NCBI GenBank assembly: GCA_036395115.1
Contig: DASWDU010000016.1
Location: forward strand, 1-64,000
Length of the DNA stretch: 64,000 nt
Reading direction: 5' to 3'
From: Thermoplasmata archaeon
GTDB lineage: Archaea; Thermoplasmatota; Thermoplasmata; RBG-16-68-12
The notes beneath the pieces were generated by a model, which ran no database searches, was not told the DNA's origin, and was given only the letters and a program-made list of their open reading frames with translations. Positions 50,352 through 58,396 of the stretch are shown here, piece after piece; position 1 is the stretch's first letter, and each line of letters begins with the position of its first letter. The position numbers and the translations under genes are program-made.

Positions 50352-50842
50352 GCGAATCGGACTCGGATCGCTTCCAGGTCCGACGGCGGGAGGCGCTCGC
50401 GGGCTGTCGGGTAGAGGCTCGTCCGTTCCTTCCGGAAGTGGTCCCACAGGAACTGCACCAGGAAGATCCCATGGCGGTTGATCTCCTGGATGGCGGACCA
50501 GGAAGGGTCGCGGCTCAGCGCCTGGCGGGCGGCCTTGAATTTCTCGACGCCCCGGTGGATCTCGGCGTGCTCGTAGGCCACGACGTTCACGAGGGTCCCA
50601 TACCGACCAATCGCCGCCTCGAGCTTGGGGAGGATCGCCTCGTCCTCCGCCGCCAGGAAGGGCAGCAGCTCCTCGTCGAAAAACCGGATCGCTTCGTCGA
50701 GGAGCATCCCGTTCTCTTCGCTCGCTTCCCGCGTCGCCATCATCTCATCGAGGGTCGCCTCGAGCTCCGTCAGCTTGTCGACGAAGTCCGCGTGGCCCGC
50801 GAGGACCGAGGAGAACGGATCGTCGTCCGGGACGTCCCCCAT
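50345..50842 (-). CDS. Hemerythrin-like HHE domain protein
   Basis: 165 residues, predominantly helical. Candidate iron ligands are His in LAGHADFVDKL, the glutamate-rich helix FFDEELLPFLAAEDEAILPKL, His in VAYEHAEIHRG and His in FLWDHFRKE. HHE proteins bind a di-iron centre and take part in oxygen or nitric oxide sensing or iron repair. No partner domain is fused. It lies between AsnRS (same strand, upstream) and HIT. Confidence 0.85.
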   Translation of the reverse strand: MGDVPDDDPFSSVLAGHADFVDKLTELEATLDEMMATREASEENGMLLDEAIRFFDEELLPFLAAEDEAILPKLEAAIGRYGTLVNVVAYEHAEIHRGVEKFKAARQALSRDPSWSAIQEINRHGIFLVQFLWDHFRKERTSLYPTARERLPPSDLEAIRVRFAH

Positions 50843-50882
50843 CGACGGGGGCTAGCCAATTTCCAGCGTAAAAGGATGCGCT

Positions 50883-52172
50883 CTACGGCGCGAACCGCGC
50901 GGGCGTCCTCGGGAACGGGACGGCGTCGCGGATGTGTTCGAGCTTGCAGATCCACTGGAGGAGTCTCTCCATCCCCATCCCGAACCCTGCGTGCTGGACG
51001 CTCCCGTATCGGCGGGAATCGAGGTACCACTCGTACGCCTTCGGATCCTCGCCCTGCTCGACGAGCGCTTTCTTGATCGTCTCGAGGTCCGTCTCCCGCT
51101 CGCTCCCGCCGACCAGCTCGCCGACGCCGTCGCCGCCGATCACGTCGAAGGCGAGGACGAGATCCGGGTGCGTGGGGTCCCGCGCCTTGTAAAACGCCTG
51201 CGTGATCCGCGGGTAGTGCGTCACCACGATCGGCTTCGACGTGCCTTCCGTGAGCGCGCGCTCCTCGAGCGTCCGGAGGTCCTTGCCCCACTGGTGGTCC
51301 AGGCCCTTCGCCTTGAGGCGCTTGAGCGCCTCGTCGTACGTCAGCCGCTCGAACGGCGGCTTGACGGCCTTCAGGAACTCCGGCGTCCGGCCGAGCGCCG
51401 CCACGTCGTCCGGTCGTTCCTCGGCGACCCTCTGGCACGCGTGCGAGATCACGCCCTCGGCGTGCTTGATCACCTCGTCCATGCCGGCCCACGCCTGCTC
51501 CATCTCCGCGTGCCAATACTCCGTGAGGTGGCGGGTCGTCCGGGACTTCTCTGCACGGAACGACGGACCGATGTAGTAGATCCTCTCCATCGCGAGGACG
51601 AGCGCCTCGGCGTACAGCTGCCACGACTGCGTGAGGTGGGCTTTGCGGCCGAAGTACTCCAACTCGAAGAGGGTCGTGCCGCCCTCGCTCCCCGCGGACG
51701 TGATCATGGGCGGGTGGACTTCCCAGAATCCCTGTTCGCGGAAGTAATCGTGGACCGCCTCGAACGCCGTATGACGGACGCGGAAGATCGCCGTCATCCG
51801 CTGGGAGCGGACCCAGAGGTGCCGGATGTCGAGGAGGAACTCCTCGCTTGGGTCCTCCTGGATCGGGAACTTCTCCGCGAAGTGCACGACCCGAAAATCC
51901 GTCGCCCGGACTTCGTAGCCGCCCGGGGCGCGCTTGTCTTTCGTGACCGTCCCCTTCACCACGACCGCGGACTCGATGAGCGCCTTCTCGGCGGCTGCGA
52001 ATGCGTCCGGCGGCACGACGTCTTTGGCGATCGTCGTCTGAATAATCCCGGTCGAGTCCCGGAGGACCACGAAGGCTTTGCCTCCGACGGTCCGCGTGCG
52101 GTAGATCCAGCCGCGCAGCTCGACCGTCTCGCCGACGTGGCGCCCTTTCAGGATGTCTCCGACGGAGACCAT
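50883..52172 (-). CDS. asnS: Asparaginyl-tRNA synthetase
   Basis: 429 residues. The N-terminal OB-fold anticodon-binding domain (VELRGWIYRTRTVGGKAFVVLRDSTG in part) precedes the class II core: motif 2 IGPSFRAEKSRTTRHLTEYW and motif 3 GFGMGMERLLQWI. FRAEKSRTxRHLTE is the AsnRS version; AspRS has FRAE(E/K)xxTxRHLxE(Y/F) with different following residues, so the AsnRS call is likely but AspRS-like activity is worth checking. The length is normal for an archaeal AsnRS. Confidence 0.9.
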   Translation of the reverse strand: MVSVGDILKGRHVGETVELRGWIYRTRTVGGKAFVVLRDSTGIIQTTIAKDVVPPDAFAAAEKALIESAVVVKGTVTKDKRAPGGYEVRATDFRVVHFAEKFPIQEDPSEEFLLDIRHLWVRSQRMTAIFRVRHTAFEAVHDYFREQGFWEVHPPMITSAGSEGGTTLFELEYFGRKAHLTQSWQLYAEALVLAMERIYYIGPSFRAEKSRTTRHLTEYWHAEMEQAWAGMDEVIKHAEGVISHACQRVAEERPDDVAALGRTPEFLKAVKPPFERLTYDEALKRLKAKGLDHQWGKDLRTLEERALTEGTSKPIVVTHYPRITQAFYKARDPTHPDLVLAFDVIGGDGVGELVGGSERETDLETIKKALVEQGEDPKAYEWYLDSRRYGSVQHAGFGMGMERLLQWICKLEHIRDAVPFPRTPARFAP

Positions 52173-52352
52173 GAACCCGCGTCCAATCCGCCATGGGCTA
52201 GATTACCCTTTCGCGGACGGCGATTTGTCTCATCGTTCGGTTTGGCCCGTGGGACCAAAGGGCGAACAAAATTCCAACAGGAGGATGCTGAGCGACTTGT
52301 GTTCGCGGGACTTGAGGAAGCCTCTTAGTTTGAAAGGGGCTCACGGGCTCCG

Positions 52353-53186
52353 GTGCTCCGCCTCCAAGTCAACAACTCGACCGACCGATGGCGCTCGTTC
52401 CGTTGGACGGTCTACCTGCTCCTTGCCGGGGTTGCTCCTGTCGGAGTGTCGGGGGCCCTTTACGTAGGGCCGGGCTTCGGTACCGCCCTCGTCGGAATCC
52501 TTGCCTTTTGTTACGGGATGAGCATCTTCGGTGTGGAGTTCACAATCCGGATGGGGAAACAGACACAGATCTTCGAGTTCGACGCAGCCGGGATCCAATC
52601 CAGAGGCGGAGGACTCGTGCCCCGAGTACTCCTTTGGCGGGATTTGTCACGAGTTCGACTCCGGACCGGCGGACCTCCAGGTGCTCCGACGTCTCTTGTC
52701 TTCGTCTTTCGCGCAGGCCTCTTGTTACGAATTCTGGTCGTTGACCTAATCAACCACCGGGACATCGCCGAACGGGTCGCGGGCTTTGTGGCCCGTTACG
52801 CATCCAACGTCCGACGTGTAGGCCGCCTGGAGGCGGTCAGATGGGACCCATCCCTCGCGACGGACGGGGACATTTCCACAACCTCTCCGGAATTCGAACC
52901 GTTGTTCTACAGCGCGATGGCCGTAGCAGGCCCCTCTGTAAACGTATTGTTGACCGGCCAGCTTCTCTTAATCGGAGTCCTCCGCGCTCCAGTGATTGGC
53001 GTCGGGACGGTCGCCGCATATGTTGTCCTAGGACTGACACAAATCACATACTGCTGGAGGGAGGTACGTCGAATCTCAGCACGTCGAGGATCTTTGCCCC
53101 CGGACTGGCGCGTCCGAGGGTACTTTGCGGCGGGAGTCGGATTCGTAATCTGGGAAGGACTGTTCGGCCTTCGCGTCTTGCTGTAA
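52353..53186 (+). CDS. Membrane protein with PH-like cytoplasmic domain, lower-GC gene
   Basis: 277 residues. Two N-terminal transmembrane segments (VYLLLAGVAPVGVSGALYV, LVGILAFCYGMSIFGV) are followed by a strand-rich region with QIFEFDAAGIQSRG and RVLLWRDLSRVRLR, resembling bacterial PH (DUF304-type) domains. Three more hydrophobic segments end the protein. Codon use is visibly less GC-rich than the flanking AsnRS and GNAT genes, hinting at acquisition. The start is GTG. Function is unknown. Confidence 0.75.
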   Translation: MLRLQVNNSTDRWRSFRWTVYLLLAGVAPVGVSGALYVGPGFGTALVGILAFCYGMSIFGVEFTIRMGKQTQIFEFDAAGIQSRGGGLVPRVLLWRDLSRVRLRTGGPPGAPTSLVFVFRAGLLLRILVVDLINHRDIAERVAGFVARYASNVRRVGRLEAVRWDPSLATDGDISTTSPEFEPLFYSAMAVAGPSVNVLLTGQLLLIGVLRAPVIGVGTVAAYVVLGLTQITYCWREVRRISARRGSLPPDWRVRGYFAAGVGFVIWEGLFGLRVLL

Positions 53187-53220
53187 TCAATTTCGCGGTC
53201 GAAAAGCACAACTACCCCTA

Positions 53221-53727
53221 GTGCGGTCCGACGGCGCCTTGTTGCGCACCGCCGGTCCCGACGATCTCGAGGCGCTCTATCGATTCGAGGTCCTTTGCTT
53301 CCAAGAGCACCGGTTCCGCCGCGACCATGTGGACTGGATCCTGCGGAACCGGCAGGCCCTCACCCTCGTCGAGGACGGCCCCGAAGGCGTCGAGGCCGCG
53401 GTGATGCTCCTGTTCGAGGGCGTCGTATGCCGAATCCTCTCCATCGCGGTCGCCCCGGATGCCCGCCGTCGCGGGACCGGAACGACGATGATGCACGCCG
53501 CCGAGGCGATCTGCGGCGAGCGACGCGTGTCGACAGTCCGTCTCGAAGTCAGCACGGAAAACCTGGGAGCCATCGAGTTCTATCGGCGGCTCGGATACCG
53601 GACGGACGGCGTGCTGTACGGCTATTACTCCTGGGGCGAGGACGCCTACAGCATGCGGAAGACGATCATGCCCGCGGAGCCGGTCGCGGTCCGCCGACGC
53701 GCAGGATTCATCTTCCGTAATAAATAG
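53221..53727 (+). CDS. GNAT acetyltransferase, RimI-like
   Basis: 168 residues. LRTAGPDDLEALYRFEVLCF, the acetyl-CoA loop VAPDARRRGTGTTMMHAAE, LEVSTENLGAIEFYRRLGYR and DAYSMRKTI match RimI/ArdA-type N-alpha-acetyltransferases. It may acetylate protein N-termini. The start is GTG. A gap of about 34 bp separates it from the preceding membrane gene. Confidence 0.92.
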   Translation: MRSDGALLRTAGPDDLEALYRFEVLCFQEHRFRRDHVDWILRNRQALTLVEDGPEGVEAAVMLLFEGVVCRILSIAVAPDARRRGTGTTMMHAAEAICGERRVSTVRLEVSTENLGAIEFYRRLGYRTDGVLYGYYSWGEDAYSMRKTIMPAEPVAVRRRAGFIFRNK

Positions 53728-53772
53728 AAATACGTGAATATTAGCGACCCGCTTCCGTGCGTGACGCCTGCA

Positions 53773-53785
53773 AACCCTTAAGTCC
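53773..53785 (+). promoter_or_regulatory. TATA box of pdaD
   Basis: AACCCTTAAGTCC lies about 38 nt before ATG 53818. An AT-rich tract at 53720-53750 (AATAAATAGAAATACG) precedes it and may hold the terminator of the GNAT gene. Confidence 0.45.
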
Positions 53786-53817
53786 CGACGTACAATGCGC
53801 GGTCCTCACGGACCCCC

Positions 53818-54285
53818 ATGCTCCCGATTCCCACGAAATTTTTCGTCACGTCGGGCAAGGCTGTCTCCAAGGTGTCCGACCTGAACGCGTTCGATGAGGC
53901 GCTGCAGAACGCCGGCCTGTCGGAACAGAACATCGTGTCCGTGTCGTCCGTGCTCCCGATCGGCATCAAACCCGTCCGGAAGAGGGACCTGCCGATGGGC
54001 GCGATCACGTTTTGCGTCCTCGCGCAGCAACGGGGAGGGGAGGGGGAGACGATCTCCGCCGGGATCGCCTACGGTTTCCGGGACGACGGATTCGGCGGGT
54101 ACGTCGCGGAGGGGCACATGCACGGCACGAAGACCTCCCTCCGAGAGGTCATGGAATGGAAGATGGGGAGCATGGCGAAGCTGCGAGGGATCAAGTTCCG
54201 GGCCATCGACTACCGGATCGAAGAGCTGAGCATCCCGATGGACCACTACGGGGTGTGTCTCGCGGGCCTCGTGTTCCTCCCGTGA
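53818..54285 (+). CDS. pdaD: Pyruvoyl-dependent arginine decarboxylase
   Basis: 155 residues. The self-cleavage site is VSVSSVLPIGIKP, where Ser becomes the pyruvoyl group. IPTKFFVTSGKAVSK, ISAGIAYGF, GYVAEGHMHGTK and YGVCLAGLVF complete the family. It makes agmatine from arginine, the precursor of archaeal polyamines and of agmatidine in tRNA-Ile. A zinc-ribbon gene starts one base after the stop. Confidence 0.95.
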   Translation: MLPIPTKFFVTSGKAVSKVSDLNAFDEALQNAGLSEQNIVSVSSVLPIGIKPVRKRDLPMGAITFCVLAQQRGGEGETISAGIAYGFRDDGFGGYVAEGHMHGTKTSLREVMEWKMGSMAKLRGIKFRAIDYRIEELSIPMDHYGVCLAGLVFLP

Positions 54286-54286
54286 C

Positions 54287-54763
54287 ATGTACGGCGTCAT
54301 CGTGTGCCCACGTTGCAGACGCGCGAAGGGCGTGGACCTCCGCCAGAAGACGACGAGCTGCGCGTGCGGTTTCGAGATTCGCGTGATGCCGGCGAGGGTC
54401 CGCGCGCGGGCGGACTCCCCGAGAGAACTCGCGCCCCTTGTCGCACGCGTCAGCGCGGAGATCGCCGGCGGAGCCCGGGAATTCGAGCGGGCGCTCGCCC
54501 CAGGCAAACGGGCACGGAGCCGCGACGTGCACGCCCGGGTCGTCGCCGCGGTCCCGCGGCAAGGCGACCGGTCCGTCCGGGTCCGCACCGCCGCCGTCGA
54601 GCTCTCGCGAGAACTCGAGCTGTTCACGCTCGACGACTGGAACAAGGTCCTCTCAGGGCTCGGCATCCCGGACCCCCAGGCCGCCCTCGACGCTTTGATC
54701 CAGGCGAACGTCGTCTTCGAACCGAAACGGGGCTTCTACCGGACCGTCGGGCTCACGGCCTGA
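54287..54763 (+). CDS. Archaeal zinc-ribbon protein (DUF5817-like)
   Basis: 158 residues. The N-terminal zinc ribbon is MYGVIVCPRCRRAKGVDLRQ followed by TSCACGFEI. The C-terminal half has a winged-helix-like pattern (TLDDWNKVLSGLGI, DALIQANVVFEPKRGFYRTV). Such archaeal proteins are annotated as DUF5817 or related; their role is unknown. It is one base downstream of pdaD and surely co-transcribed. Confidence 0.8.
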   Translation: MYGVIVCPRCRRAKGVDLRQKTTSCACGFEIRVMPARVRARADSPRELAPLVARVSAEIAGGAREFERALAPGKRARSRDVHARVVAAVPRQGDRSVRVRTAAVELSRELELFTLDDWNKVLSGLGIPDPQAALDALIQANVVFEPKRGFYRTVGLTA

Positions 54764-55514
54764 CGGGTCGCGCGCGTTTCTGCCGCCGCAGCTCGCGCCG
54801 GAGATCCTCCGGCAGGGTCCCGGGCAGGACGAGCCGATAGACGTAGTCGTAGACGATCGCCGCGAAGGCGATCGAAGAGAGGAGGCCGAGGAGGGCAGGG
54901 ATCAGGATGTCGGTGCCGGCGGCCTGGCCGGAGAGGAGGAGGAACGGCAGCATCAACGCGATGTGCGCGTACCGGACCGCGAGCGCCTTCCGCAAGCCGC
55001 CCCAGAGATCGCCCCGCGAGGCGCCGAACCCGATGAGGGCGCCCGAGTCCGCGTGGACGAAGCTCAGGCTGACGGAGAAAAGGAGGATGAGCGGGAACGC
55101 GAGAGCGGAATACAGCGCGTCCCCGACGACCCAGGCAATCGTGGCGACGACGGAGGTCGATGCGATGCCCACCCCGATCGGCACGCCGTAGAACGTCGTG
55201 TCGAACCGCTCGCGGTATCCGCGCCGGTTCAGGTACACGACCTTGAACAGCTCCTCCAAGAACAGGATGCTCGCGAGGAGGGCGATCGAGCCGGCCAGAT
55301 TGGTGACGTAGCCCGAGCCGATCGCGAGGTTGAGCGCGCTCGCGACGGTCCCGAACACCATGCCGACCGCGAAGCCTCCGAATACCCGGCGATCGTCGAA
55401 GAGGGTGCGGTCCACGAACGGTCGGTCGAATCGGCGGAGGGAGAACCACACGAGGAAGAGCGCGGGCGCGATGCCGATCGCGAGCGCGACGAGAAAGTCG
55501 ACGCGCGAGACCAT
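54753..55514 (-). CDS. Polytopic membrane protein, possibly PrsW-like
   Basis: 253 residues with about seven hydrophobic segments. One, SIALLASILFLEELFKVVYL, contains EExxK, the first active-site motif of PrsW-type membrane proteases, and a later helix has FVHADSGALIGFG with a histidine and aspartate. The alignment to the family is imperfect, so the protease reading is tentative. It is convergent with the zinc-ribbon gene (11-base overlap) and divergent from the TPR protein gene. Confidence 0.7.
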   Translation of the reverse strand: MVSRVDFLVALAIGIAPALFLVWFSLRRFDRPFVDRTLFDDRRVFGGFAVGMVFGTVASALNLAIGSGYVTNLAGSIALLASILFLEELFKVVYLNRRGYRERFDTTFYGVPIGVGIASTSVVATIAWVVGDALYSALAFPLILLFSVSLSFVHADSGALIGFGASRGDLWGGLRKALAVRYAHIALMLPFLLLSGQAAGTDILIPALLGLLSSIAFAAIVYDYVYRLVLPGTLPEDLRRELRRQKRARPVRP

Positions 55515-55591
55515 GGAATGCGAATGGAAAGCCCGCCGCGGCTACTTAAGCGCGCGGACCTGCCACTTATCGGGCGTGACAACAAGACGCG

Positions 55592-55601
55592 ATGGTTTAT
55601 G
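55592..55601 (+). promoter_or_regulatory. TATA box of zinc-ribbon/TPR gene
   Basis: ATGGTTTATG is about 38 nt upstream of ATG 55634. It overlaps an in-frame ATG at 55592, which therefore cannot be the translation start. Confidence 0.55.
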
Positions 55602-55633
55602 CGCTTCCCGGCGGCTCGAATCGCCGCACCGAT

Positions 55634-57589
55634 ATGCCCGGGAAACAGCCCCGGGTCCTGTGTCCCGTCTGCCAGGAGCCCATCCCTCCGGACGAGACGG
55701 AGTGCGAGAACTGCGGGGCCTTCGTCATCGACGAAGCGGTCGTCCGGCTCAGCCGAGCCCTAGGGCTCGACCGCGAAAAGGCGCTCAAGCTGTTCGAACA
55801 GGGGTTCCGTCATCCGGATCAACTGAGGGACCGCGACCCGGATGCCGTCCTGGAGAACGGGGAGGTCGGATTGTTGTTCATCTGCACGAACTGCGGAGGC
55901 TTCGTGGCGGGCGGCGACCTGAAGTGTCCCCGATGCTCCGCCGAATTCGAGCCGGATACGGAGGAGGTCGGCGCGGCCGAGGAAGACATCCTCGACATCG
56001 TCCTCTGTCCGATCTGTGGCGCCGACAACGACGTTGCCACGCCGGAATGCGAGATTTGCGGAGAGCCTCTAATGGAGGGCATCTTGCCGAAGCCCACGCC
56101 GGAACCCGCGAAGGCGCCCGAGGCGCTCACGACGGAGGAGGTGCTCGCTCGGGTCGATGACTTCCTCGAACACTTCGAACCTCCCCCGCCGGAAGTGGCG
56201 CCGCCCACGCCGACCCCGAAACCTCCGACGGAACGGCCCTCGCCACCCGCGGAGCCCGACGTCGCGCCAGTACCACGTCCGCCCGCCGCCCCGGCCCCTG
56301 CGCCGAGCCTTCCCGAGCCGGTCGCCGTGAAGGTCCCGAGACCCCTACCAAGGCCCGCAATCCAACCGACGCCCGCAATCAAGCCCACGCCGCCAGAGCC
56401 CGATCTCCCCGCGCCCCCGCCGAATCGCCGCTCGGCGGGCATGTCCGAGCCGCCGACGCCTCCCGTCCTGCCGACCAAACAGGTCCGGGTCCCCGCGCCG
56501 AGCCCGCGTGTCCGCCGGGCGGCACGGCCGCGTCGGATCGAACTCCGCCTATCACCGGAAGCCGCGAGTGGCATCGTCCTCGCAGGCGCCGCGAGCCTGG
56601 CCCTATCCGGGATCCTGCGGCAGCCGTTCGTCGCGGCGGGGGTCGTGGCGGTTTTCCTCGCCGTGTGCGGGGTGCTCGTCCTGCAACTTCTCCGAGACGG
56701 CATCTCCGGTCTCCCCCGGCCCGACGGACTCCTGCTGATCGCGGGCATCGCCCTCCAGGTGGGCGGGGTCTCCCTCGGGGCGGACCCCCGGGCGACGACG
56801 ACGGCGGTGGGACTCGCGCTCGGTTCCGTGGTCCCCCTCGCCTGGTCGACCCGACGTCTGGCGGTCGGCCGCTGGAGGGACCTCCTTGCGGTCGCGGGTG
56901 CGATCCCCCTCGCGGGCCTGGCCCTCGTCGCCGCGGTCAGTCCGGCCACCGTGGGGACGTTCGCGTGGTTCGTCGGAATCATCGGGGCCGTCCCGTGGCC
57001 CGCGGCGCTCGCGACCGCCGAGATCCGGAGGCGCCAGGCGATGTCGATCCTGCGTCGGGAACTGATCCTCGCGGAGCGCGATATGGCGCGCCAGAACTAC
57101 GAACGGTCCCTGCAGGAGTACGATCGGGCGATCGCCGCGACCCGAGCGGGCGTCCCCGGCGCCGAGATCCCCTGGTACGGGAAAGGCGCGACGCTCATCC
57201 TCCTCGGTCGGTATGAGGAAGCGCTGCGGGCGATCGACAAGGCGCTCGACATCAACCCGCGCAACGAGGTGGCGTGGGTCAACAAAGGCAACGCCCTCAC
57301 GAAGATGGGGCACCTCGTCGACGCCTTGCGATGCTTCAACGCCGCGATCAAGGTCCATCCGGGGTACGAGGTCGCCTGGAACAACAAGGGAAACGCGCTC
57401 GCGCGCCTCGGGAAATACGAGGAGGCGCTGCAGGCGTACGAGCGGGCGCTCGCCATCGATCCAGGGTATCGCGGGGCGTGGGTCAACAAGGGTTTCGTCC
57501 TGACGAAACTCGGACGCTTCGACGAGGCCACCTCGTGCGCCGACCGCGCCTTGCACCTCGCGCCCGGCGTGAGGGCGGAACCGGCGTAG
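55634..57589 (+). CDS. Zinc-ribbon / proline-rich / membrane / TPR protein
   Basis: 651 residues. N-terminal zinc ribbons: CPVC/CENC, CTNC/CPRC and CPIC/CEIC within the first 145 residues, with a helix-hairpin-helix-like segment VRLSRALGLDREKALKLFEQ between. A long proline-rich linker follows (PPPPEVAPPTPTPKPPTE and onward). About five hydrophobic segments, then four TPR units ending in AWVNKGNALTKMGHL, AWNNKGNALARLGKYEEALQ and AWVNKGFVLTKLGRFDEAT. The architecture echoes the 1103-residue protein at 18842-22153. Probably a membrane scaffold; function is unknown. Confidence 0.85.
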   Translation: MPGKQPRVLCPVCQEPIPPDETECENCGAFVIDEAVVRLSRALGLDREKALKLFEQGFRHPDQLRDRDPDAVLENGEVGLLFICTNCGGFVAGGDLKCPRCSAEFEPDTEEVGAAEEDILDIVLCPICGADNDVATPECEICGEPLMEGILPKPTPEPAKAPEALTTEEVLARVDDFLEHFEPPPPEVAPPTPTPKPPTERPSPPAEPDVAPVPRPPAAPAPAPSLPEPVAVKVPRPLPRPAIQPTPAIKPTPPEPDLPAPPPNRRSAGMSEPPTPPVLPTKQVRVPAPSPRVRRAARPRRIELRLSPEAASGIVLAGAASLALSGILRQPFVAAGVVAVFLAVCGVLVLQLLRDGISGLPRPDGLLLIAGIALQVGGVSLGADPRATTTAVGLALGSVVPLAWSTRRLAVGRWRDLLAVAGAIPLAGLALVAAVSPATVGTFAWFVGIIGAVPWPAALATAEIRRRQAMSILRRELILAERDMARQNYERSLQEYDRAIAATRAGVPGAEIPWYGKGATLILLGRYEEALRAIDKALDINPRNEVAWVNKGNALTKMGHLVDALRCFNAAIKVHPGYEVAWNNKGNALARLGKYEEALQAYERALAIDPGYRGAWVNKGFVLTKLGRFDEATSCADRALHLAPGVRAEPA

Positions 57590-57691
57590 CGGCCTCCCCG
57601 CGTGCAATCAATTGACGTTTGCAGTACTTTTGACCGGTTCGTTCATATGGGACCGGTTCGCACCTTCTTCCAAGAAGTCCGGAGGCGCCAC

Positions 57692-57916
57692 ATGCATCGG
57701 GTCGTCGATAAGATCTCCCTGGACCGCCTGATGGACCGCGAGCTGAACGTGAGCTTCCTCTGCCCGTACTGCAAGTCGACTCGCATCACCCTCACGGCGA
57801 CGCAGACGACCGACAACTGGAACGGCATCGATTGCCCGAAGTGCGAGGCCCACATCCTTCTCGACAGCGTGAGCCTCGTGGTCATCAAGGAAACGATGGC
57901 GCCCGACGACGTCTAG
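57692..57916 (+). CDS. Small zinc-ribbon protein
   Basis: 74 residues: HRVVDKISLDRLMDRELNVS, then FLCPYCKSTRITLTATQTTD and IDCPKCEAHILLDSVSLVVI. Two CxxC pairs about 24 residues apart. The start at 57692 has GGAGGCG five bases upstream; longer frames from 57602 or 57647 overlap the likely promoter ACTTTTGACC. The end overlaps the VOC gene stop by four bases. Function is unknown. Confidence 0.75.
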   Translation: MHRVVDKISLDRLMDRELNVSFLCPYCKSTRITLTATQTTDNWNGIDCPKCEAHILLDSVSLVVIKETMAPDDV

Positions 57917-58341
57917 GCCGAGGACCCCGATTCGTCCGCCGCGATCGGCTGCTTGAGGTCGAACTCGTTCCCGTCCGGATCGACGAATCGACCGAGCCAC
58001 TCGCCCCATTCCATCTTTTGCGGTGCGTCGAGGAACTCTGCCCCCTTCGCCTGCATCCGCTCGTAGTCCGAGAGGATGTCGTCCGTGAGGAACGTGATGC
58101 CGGTCGGCCCAGGCTCCGTCGGCTTCATCTCGCAAACGTGGACCCGAGTCCGCGGACGGAACGGACCCATCTCGATCCAATGGCCCGCGTGCTCCGGTGT
58201 GCCTTGCACCGAGGCGTCCGGATCCGGCGTGCTCGGTCCGATGTAAGCGACGTCGAGCCCGAGGACGTCGCGATACCAGCGGATCGCCTTGCGCCGATCG
58301 GAGACGACGACCGCGACCGTGTCGATGCCGAGGATGGCCAT
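57913..58341 (-). CDS. VOC superfamily protein (glyoxalase-like)
   Basis: 142 residues: ILGIDTVAVVVSDRRKAIRW, YRDVLGLDVAY, VHVCEMKPTEPGPTGITFL and the C-terminal GRFVDPDGNEFDLKQP. The metal-ligand Glu in NEFDL and the paired beta-alpha-beta units are typical of VOC proteins, which include glyoxalases, dioxygenases and bleomycin-binding proteins. The N-terminal histidine usual in metal members is not at the expected place, so the activity is open. ATG 58341 after GGAG is used. Confidence 0.85.
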   Translation of the reverse strand: MAILGIDTVAVVVSDRRKAIRWYRDVLGLDVAYIGPSTPDPDASVQGTPEHAGHWIEMGPFRPRTRVHVCEMKPTEPGPTGITFLTDDILSDYERMQAKGAEFLDAPQKMEWGEWLGRFVDPDGNEFDLKQPIAADESGSSA

Positions 58342-58396
58342 GCAATTCTCCACGGGAGGAATGCGGGGCCCGACAAGAACCTGCTGCGCCCCGCCG

